Shown in pieces: positions 57,265 through 64,000 of a stretch of DNA of 64,000 bases (positions are counted from its first letter, which is position 1; each line of letters begins with the position of its first letter). Source of the stretch: Ignelater luminosus (lineage: Eukaryota > Arthropoda > Insecta > Coleoptera > Elateridae); NCBI GenBank assembly GCA_011009095.1, contig VTPC01090453.1, forward strand, positions 62,001 through 126,000. Reading direction: 5' to 3'. The position numbers and the translations under genes were made by a program. Under the pieces are notes generated by a model. That model was not told where the DNA came from, searched no databases, and was given only the letters and a program-made list of their open reading frames with translations.

Positions 57265-60200
57265 TGGTTTTATTTGTAGAATATCTGAAATTATCCTGAA
57301 ATATTATCTTATTAATTTATTAAATGTGGTAATTATTTAAAGATTTAACCTTCAACGTTGGAAAATTACTTACATATGAATGTTATGTGTATAATTCAAA
57401 AACAAACATCAAGGTGCGCAATTATATAACTTGGCGGATTTAAAAAGTTTCGTTTTTTAAGATTTAATTAAATTAGAAATTCATTATTCAGAGATGAATG
57501 CATTTATGTAATGCTTAAAAGGGTGCGGTTTAAAATTAATAGTATAAGATAAGAGTAGAACCCTTTAACATTTCTAATGCAAAGTTTTAATAATTGAAAT
57601 TAATTAAAACCGCAACTACCACATAATATATACACATACGTTGGTTGAAATGATTATAATCTGAGGGTGTGTCAGATTTTCATTACATTTTATGACTGTT
57701 ACTGTGAGTAATGAGAGCAACAAACAACATGAATGAAATACTTGGGGTTCATCGTATATAATTAGCAATTAATCAAACGGCAAAATGCCCTAAAACTAGA
57801 CGGAAGTGTGTTAAAAATTAAATGGACGCCCATTAAAAGTAATTTAAGTACAATGACGTTTTAATATAATAAATGAATAAAATGGACAGCTGCCTACACT
57901 TTCCGCTTTTCTAAAGGAACATTAGAAGGAAAAATTTTAATAACATGCTTTGAATTCTCACTCCTACTCTTGAGGAATTTGTTTTGATACACTACTGGCT
58001 AGACTATCATGGTCTTTATTTGGGTTCCTTTTATTAATTGCTTTTACAAAATAATACAATTAAAGGATTAAATTTGTTATTTCTACTCCATTCTCAATCA
58101 ATTTGTTATCGTTTAAACTCAGCGATTTAAACCCGGATTTGCCGTCCTGAATCAATCCGGTTTTTAAATCGCCATCAACAAACAAGTGAATTCCTCTTGC
58201 TCTTCATTCTTGAAACTGTACACTCCGATGATGATGAGCACCGTGAGACGCAATTATTATCTCTTCGGTTTGGTGTGTTTAACCTTGATACTAGACGAAG
58301 GGTCCTGTTGTGTGCCTCGCGGCCTTTAAGGCAGGTTACCTCCTCTCATCATGATACAAAACCTGATCCGATTATAATACACACATCGTTTTGCTCGTTT
58401 TTATTCGTTCATTGACGTGCTTCAATTTAAGAAATTGACTCCTATTTTGTAATTCCAAAAACAAAACAAGTTCAACTCGACGTAATTACATTTACAGTTT
58501 TGCACATAAAAAGTTTCTTTTGGGGTTTAATGTGAGAACAAACGGAATTGAATTTTTCCTAAATGAAATTTTCAGGTATTTGACTTTAAAATGAGTCCTT
58601 TGTAGCGTTTAAAATCTCTATAGTCAAAAGATTTATTTTGACATTAAAAGAAAATTGTCAACATTTTTTTTGGTCTTGGATAAAATTGTTTTTCGTGAAA
58701 ATAAAGGTTTCATTATTTATTCGGTCTTGAAATAAATATAAAAACAAGTGAATTAGAGCAGAAAGAAACATTTTGTATAATTAAAGCTCTTGGCATTGTT
58801 CTCCATAAACATAAAGGATACTTGCGTATATAAAAGCAATTGTATAAGGGTCTAATACGGAGTAATTTCAGAGTTTCAAAGCTTTATATTGTTAAATATG
58901 TGCTCAACAACTAATCTACCTACGGTTTGAAATAAATTAGACAAGAGTTTTTACTAACTGGGTACAATAAAATTAAATTGGATTAAGCAGAATTAGGATG
59001 AAATGGGAAGTCCGGGAATTAATAGAAAATTGTCCTTAGGTTACACTAAATTACGTTAGATTTAGCTAAGAATCAATTAAGACAATTTACAGTTCAATCA
59101 AGAGCTACTTTAAATGATTTTTATTAAGCTTACTGTATCATATGCCAAAACATCATATTTGATATTTCATCAGAATTAAATAATTTGAATGACCGATGAA
59201 ATTAATTCGTCTTTTTGAAATTTCTGATTTTCTTGGGGGAATCTACGAAAATCTTTGCAGAAATTAGAATTTTGCATGCACGATACTTAACGTAAATACA
59301 CTTGGAAAATGGAGGAATATATTTTACACGATTCTTATCTATTTTCACATTATTGACCCAAGTTGCATCTCCTACAATGTATTGGTTTCTATTTAATTCG
59401 CCTTATGTTAACGAAAGGGGAAATCTTATCCAATGATACTTTCTTCTACACAATCACTAAATAGCTGATTGTGCTTAGAAAATGAAATCATAGCAGACTG
59501 TTGACAAAAGCGACAATTTTGGGAAAAACAAATTCTCTGGCATTTCTGTCTCAATTTATTGTAGTTACAAAGATCGAACTTTCTTGAGCTCTTCCATTTA
59601 TCTTCTCGTTCTTCTTCTCTTGTTGTACCAATGTGATTGGTGCACATAGCCCATTAACGGTTTAGAGCAACTGTTCTCAAATTTTTGTGTGTTGTGGGAC
59701 ACTTTGAGTATTTTATACTTCAGAAGGACTCTCGCTTTAGACTCAAAACAGTTAAAAATTAAAAAAATCGTGCAACTCTTGGCCTCAAAACTCTTGAGAT
59801 ATTTTTAAAAAATGAGCGGTTTTGAGTGTTGCCTTACTGAGAAACGTAGGTTTTATGAAATACCTACCTCATAGTTGAAAATGAAGAAACCTATCATGGT
59901 ATTGATGGTTTAAACTTTCTACATTTCTTGACAAATGATAATGTATAGATATTTGTATTTTGGGAAGAGACTTCGAAACTTTGATTTTTAGTAAGTTTTA
60001 GCTCTGACAACAATGATCAACAACGTTTGAATTGTTTAAACTAAAAAAGAGAAATTTTAGAATAGTCAATAGAATCTCCCACTCGGTTAACACACGTAAG
60101 CCTAAAAAAAATAAAATTGAAATGAAACCGGTCAGATCTTCCGTACATTAATCAGAAATGATCGTTTTTGTACATTTTTGTGAAGTTTGGTAGATGTTTT

Positions 60201-61395
60201 CTGATAAAGATAGAAGTTACAGAAAATCTACCCTCTAAACCACCACTAATGTTGCATTTCAAAAAGAAATAGCAATGCTTTGAGGTTTCTAGGAAGCATC
60301 CAGAAGCCTAACAGGCTAAACCTAGTCCTTTTGATATTGTAAACTTGTTTGAAGACAAACGAATTCAGTTTCGTCTCCTGCGTCTCACCTGAGAAAGTTT
60401 GAAGATTTGGTTAAGTGTTTTTGTGTAGGAGTCCCTGAACACGCTGCTGTCTGAAAAGAGAAGCTGTAATAAGTTTTCTCTAATTATCTTTTGCAGCTGT
60501 GATGTCCTTACAGTTCGTTTTCGGCCGCCCCTAACTATACGATCCTAGACTAACTGGATCTTGATACGCCGAATTCCGGGTGATGCCAAAGTGTTTATAT
60601 CCTCGAAAAATGTCTGGTACTTGATATTTAGAATTTATAGATAATTTTCCAAAATGTCTTTTACTTTTCTATCTTTGCAGTTGTATTAGAACTATCTAAG
60701 TAATTATCTCCTTAAGTCACACATTTTTCATCTTGTCTCTTTGAGTTTACTAAAACCACCTTTATTTGAAGGTACACAGTTTTTCTCTTCCTTTCGCGTT
60801 TTAAGTAAAACCTGGCAACAGACCTCTTAGAGGTATGAGTGAGCCAGACCTCTTGCACATTTATCCATAACTAACAAAACACTTACTCTGCATAATTCGA
60901 GCCTTGAATTACTCGTGCTGAATTTTCTCCTTCTAAAGATTTATGATTTAGTAAGTTACGAATTATTGGCTTAAGGTTACCTATTGATAGTTGATTCACC
61001 TCGAATAAAGTAGTCTTGCAAAGATCAAACAGAGCCCTTTTGTCCTGCTGATGTCCACGCATCAATAGGTCAAGTCGAGATTTTCAAATCTAGCAAATCC
61101 AATATTTTAGAGCAGAGCTTCTCAACGCTTTGACTTCATATCTGCCTAGTCGAAGTCCAGAAATAGTAACCGTTGATTACATGAATACGTAAAGCTAGAG
61201 TTAGATTTCTATTATTTGATAACTCTGATAAGTTCTGACTTATTTCTTGTCAGTTCTGCTGCACGTACATTTTTGTTCTTCTGTACTATTCTTATTGTTA
61301 ACTACCTTGAGTCATGTCTTATTCATCTTTGAAGAGTAAAACCTGTAGGACAAACCTGTTGCTCATTCTTTTAAGGATCTTTACTCCACTAGCTA
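57265..61395. other. AT-rich DNA without recognised gene
   Basis: About 4.1 kb. Frames at 58197-58415 (+), 59426-59647 (-) and 60883-61065 (-) have protein-like composition but no domain I recognise. At 59668 and 61115 there are hAT-end-like words, treated under rejected items. Confidence 0.35.
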
Positions 61396-61399
61396 GAGT

Positions 61400-61850
61400 A
61401 TCCATTCTTTTTGTCTTGTCAGCCTCAACACCTGAGCGCACAGGTGGTCTAGTTTGCAGATGACACTGCTCTTTGAATGTTGTCCTCCAGGATCCTCTCC
61501 TGAAATCCTTTGCGCTTGGTGGCTTGTTTCCAACATTAGAGAGCTCAATCCGACCAAAATAGAAATCTTATTTTTTCCTAACAAAAATTTCTCGAAAACA
61601 CTAATACTAAAACTTGCCAACATCCAGGTAGAACTTTAGGGCTCCGCCCTTGGTTTTTCCACATTGATTAAATACCTAGGGATCACTTTTTCATTTATTT
61701 TAAATTTGCTCTTCATTCGTGCAATTCTTGACTACAAGTTTACCTACTTCTCTACCGTCCCTGCAGACTGATCGAGCGATTCCAGAGTAAGAAAAGAGTC
61801 ATCTGCGAGATTCCCAGTTTGGAAGGCTATCATTCTTCTGTGGAACCTTA
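61400..61850 (+). pseudogene. Jockey-type reverse transcriptase scrap
   Basis: On the plus strand QVV-stop-FADDTAL (about 61440-61475) is followed by CAWWLVSNIRELNPTKIEIL, FFPNKNFSKTLIL, LANIQVEL-stop and IKYLGITFSFIL (61454-61700). Next come AILDYKFTYFSTVP (about 61715-61760) and a trailing IERFQSKKRVICEIPSLEGY stretch (about 61768-61830). The order FADD, N-x-x-KTE, YLG matches the palm and thumb of Jockey-type RTs. Endonuclease and upstream RT are missing, and a stop precedes the catalytic box. Confidence 0.72.
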
Positions 61851-61859
61851 CGACCGGTT

Positions 61860-64000
61860 TGGAATGATTCCGGTGAATTTCCCTTTTGGTAATGGTCAAA
61901 GGCAGCTTCGAGTCAGAATAAAATATTTTCCGGCCATTTTTTCAAAAATACCGGATATTTTCAATTTTCCAGGCTTATCACCAACCAAATCAATATTATC
62001 AATATTCTGTCATTAATTCAGACAGGCTCAGAAATTTACTTGTAATTAACTTGTCAATATTTTCCAATATTGGAAGCAAACCCACCATGCTAAGTTCTGA
62101 ATGTACATGACAGCATCGATCCTGTGTATGCTCCTGAGAATGTCGTGAGGCCCTTCAGGATCTGTGGATGTTTCCATGGGGATTATGTTGTCATTCAGAA
62201 AGGCTCCGGTTTTTTTCTTTTTGTCGTTTTGCCCAGTCCACCACTTCAGTAAAGTTATCAGTATATCCAGAGGACTAATGATGCACACTCCAAGTAAAGA
62301 TTCTCCAGATTCACTCCAACCAGCAACTTCAATTATGGTATATTGAGCTGTACATATTTCCTAAAGCCACTGCTTAAGCAGGAATCAACAGTGACAGAGA
62401 AGATGACGATGATGAATCTGTTAGAAGTGTGGGGGAGCCAAACTGTTTGAGTAGAGCAGAATGAAGCTTGTAAAAATAGAGCAAAACCTATTTGGTCATG
62501 CCTGGTTATGTGCACACGCTTTTATGCTAAGTTCGAATTCTCAGATCTAGCAAATCAAGGATCTTAATTAACACAGCCTGTTTCATTTTTTTAGCGATAG
62601 TGGCTGATACTTCCTACTTCTAACTGGACAATTTTGCCCAACATGAAATTTTTTAAAGTTATCACGTACGTAATAGATTACAACCAATTTGGTTAATTTC
62701 AGACTAGAGAGAAATATTTACTATGTCTTAGTTTATTAGTGATGATTATTACACTTCCCAATTTTAAGTAATCATCAAATTATGCAATCATGTAAATGTG
62801 CATGTGGGCGTGCACGTACGTGCGTGTGTACTAGCGTATGTAGTGTATGATGTGTTATAGTTGTTTTTAATAAATTAACTAGAACCATCGATCTTTTTTT
62901 GATTTAATTTGTACTAGCAATTGCACCTTCTAAATTTAAAATCAAGTAATGAACACAAAATAAAAAAAGTTAAAGATTATATCATAAGAAAGTGTTCTTT
63001 GTTTAATTTCCTGAAGAATAGAATGTTGTATAGATAGATACAAAGTCTTAAACTAACATTCATTTCCGCATTTTAACAATTTCAATACGATCGAGTTCAA
63101 TATACGAATAATCAAAACTTTGTTTGCTTATACTACCTACTATGTGGTCATTTTTCTAGATTTTTCTTAGAAATTGCGTGCTTGTTATGAATTAGTGGGA
63201 ATGAAACAAATATAATGATACAGACAGTAATTCGGTGGGGTTGAAATTGTACTCATATTTACTGAGAGGGTCAAACATTATTAATAAATAAAAGTTTGTG
63301 AGAGGGAAGATTTTTTGTCAACAACCTTTTAGTATGCTAGACACTGTTGTTGACAGAACCTGTCTGTATAAAATGGTTTTAATTAACTTAAAAATAGTCC
63401 ACTTTCTCAATTAAACCGAAATTATTTTTATTCTTTGCTATTGCATATTACGTGGTATTCAAATTAATTCTTATTAACTGTAATGAGATACTTTTATCTT
63501 AAATTGTATATAATTACATGTTATCGGTTTTCATTATCTCTCAACACCGACCTACAACTACAACAACTTCGTTGGAAATTGAATTGTAAATAAAATTCTT
63601 TTATAAATAGAAAAGAACAATATAAATAAACGTGGGTAGGTTGTATTACTACTAGGAATACTTTTAGTTAGTACCTGTTGTACATAGACGTGTATACTAC
63701 AACTTTGTAGTCAAGATGGATTCAAGTAGGTCACACGGTAAAATCAACCGTTAACATGCTGTGTGTATGTTATTAAGATGCAAAAGGTAATAACTTTTGG
63801 GCAAACACAGATATTTTATTTCCTAATAGCATTAAAATCTCTTATATGGATAAAAAACTGCCTAATAGTATATTATATCCATTAACCTCGTTTTGTAAAC
63901 TCATCTTCGTTTTAATAAAATATTAATTAAAAATATTGATTTAGAAATTACTGAAAATTGCATATTAAAAGGTCAATGTCACCAAGCACTTAATTTCCAA
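61860..64000. other. AT-rich DNA without recognised gene
   Basis: A less AT-rich stretch at 62090-62300 has frames on both strands (62046-62288 minus, 62164-62346 plus) without known domain. The remainder is AT-rich and featureless apart from the purine-pyrimidine run near 62800. Confidence 0.35.
62793..62866. repeat. Alternating purine-pyrimidine (TG/CA-rich) tract
   Basis: GTGCATGTGGGCGTGCACGT, then ACGTGCGTGTGTACTAGCG and TATGTAGTGTATGATGTG: an imperfect alternating GT/AC-type tract of about 70 bp that could favour Z-DNA. No gene is attached to it. Confidence 0.5.

Noticed and set aside
59668-61140. Two hAT-end-like words (CAACTGTTCTCAAA at 59668, CAGAGCTTCTCAACG at 61115)
   Set aside because: Both have the same orientation, no inverted partner or 8-bp duplication was found, and no transposase frame lies between them.
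1-64000. tRNA, rRNA, CRISPR arrays, telomeric TTAGG repeats
   Set aside because: Looked for on both strands by eye; none found that meets minimal structural criteria.

Overview
This window looks like arthropod, most likely insect, nuclear DNA. It is strongly AT-rich. It is dominated by decayed APE-type non-LTR retrotransposons (RTE-like and Jockey-like), a mariner, MITE-like elements, a Ty3/Gypsy fragment and eroded satellite repeats. There are no bacterial operons, ribosome-binding sites or CRISPR arrays, and I found no tRNA or rRNA. I cannot name the species. No host protein-coding gene can be called with confidence; three short exon-like pieces are listed at low confidence.

Layout: 1-2085 LINE A (minus strand, cut by the window edge); 2323-2457 Harbinger/Tourist-type MITE; 4571-7010 LINE B (minus); 8508-8762 unrecognised exon-like frame; 8757-9480 eroded repeat; 10721-13300 RTE-type LINE C (minus) with a (GAT)n tail; 14898-15930 pogo/Tigger-type transposase relic (plus); 16838-17392 RTE fragment D (plus); 17408-17741 TTAA-flanked piggyBac-like MITE; 19701-22680 nearly complete RTE-type LINE E (minus). 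From 26370 to 29460 there is a satellite complex: a ~42-bp monomer array at each side and two 9-bp GGGCC-type arrays between, with the large array organised into a higher-order repeat. A nearly intact mariner lies at 31495-32789. An eroded ~145-bp repeat array (33990-35230) is directly followed by LINE F (35240-37380, plus). A 596-bp fold-back element occupies 39599-40194. A Jockey-like LINE G (40768-43653, plus) stops in its RT and abuts a Ty3/Gypsy pol fragment H (43700-45110, minus). LINE I (52850-55865) is split into two opposite-strand halves that fit a 5' inversion. A Jockey-type RT scrap lies at 61400-61850.

The genes do not form a pathway: this is a graveyard of independent selfish elements in gene-poor DNA. 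By eye, nearly everything is old (many stops, frameshifts, lost catalytic residues). The clear exception is the mariner, with perfect 30-bp terminal repeats and a single homopolymer frameshift in an otherwise complete transposase. The features most likely to be undescribed are the hierarchical 42-bp satellite, its association with the 9-bp arrays, and a GGGCGAAGCCC core shared by three eroded repeat families. No computation was run; all periods and identities are estimates by eye.
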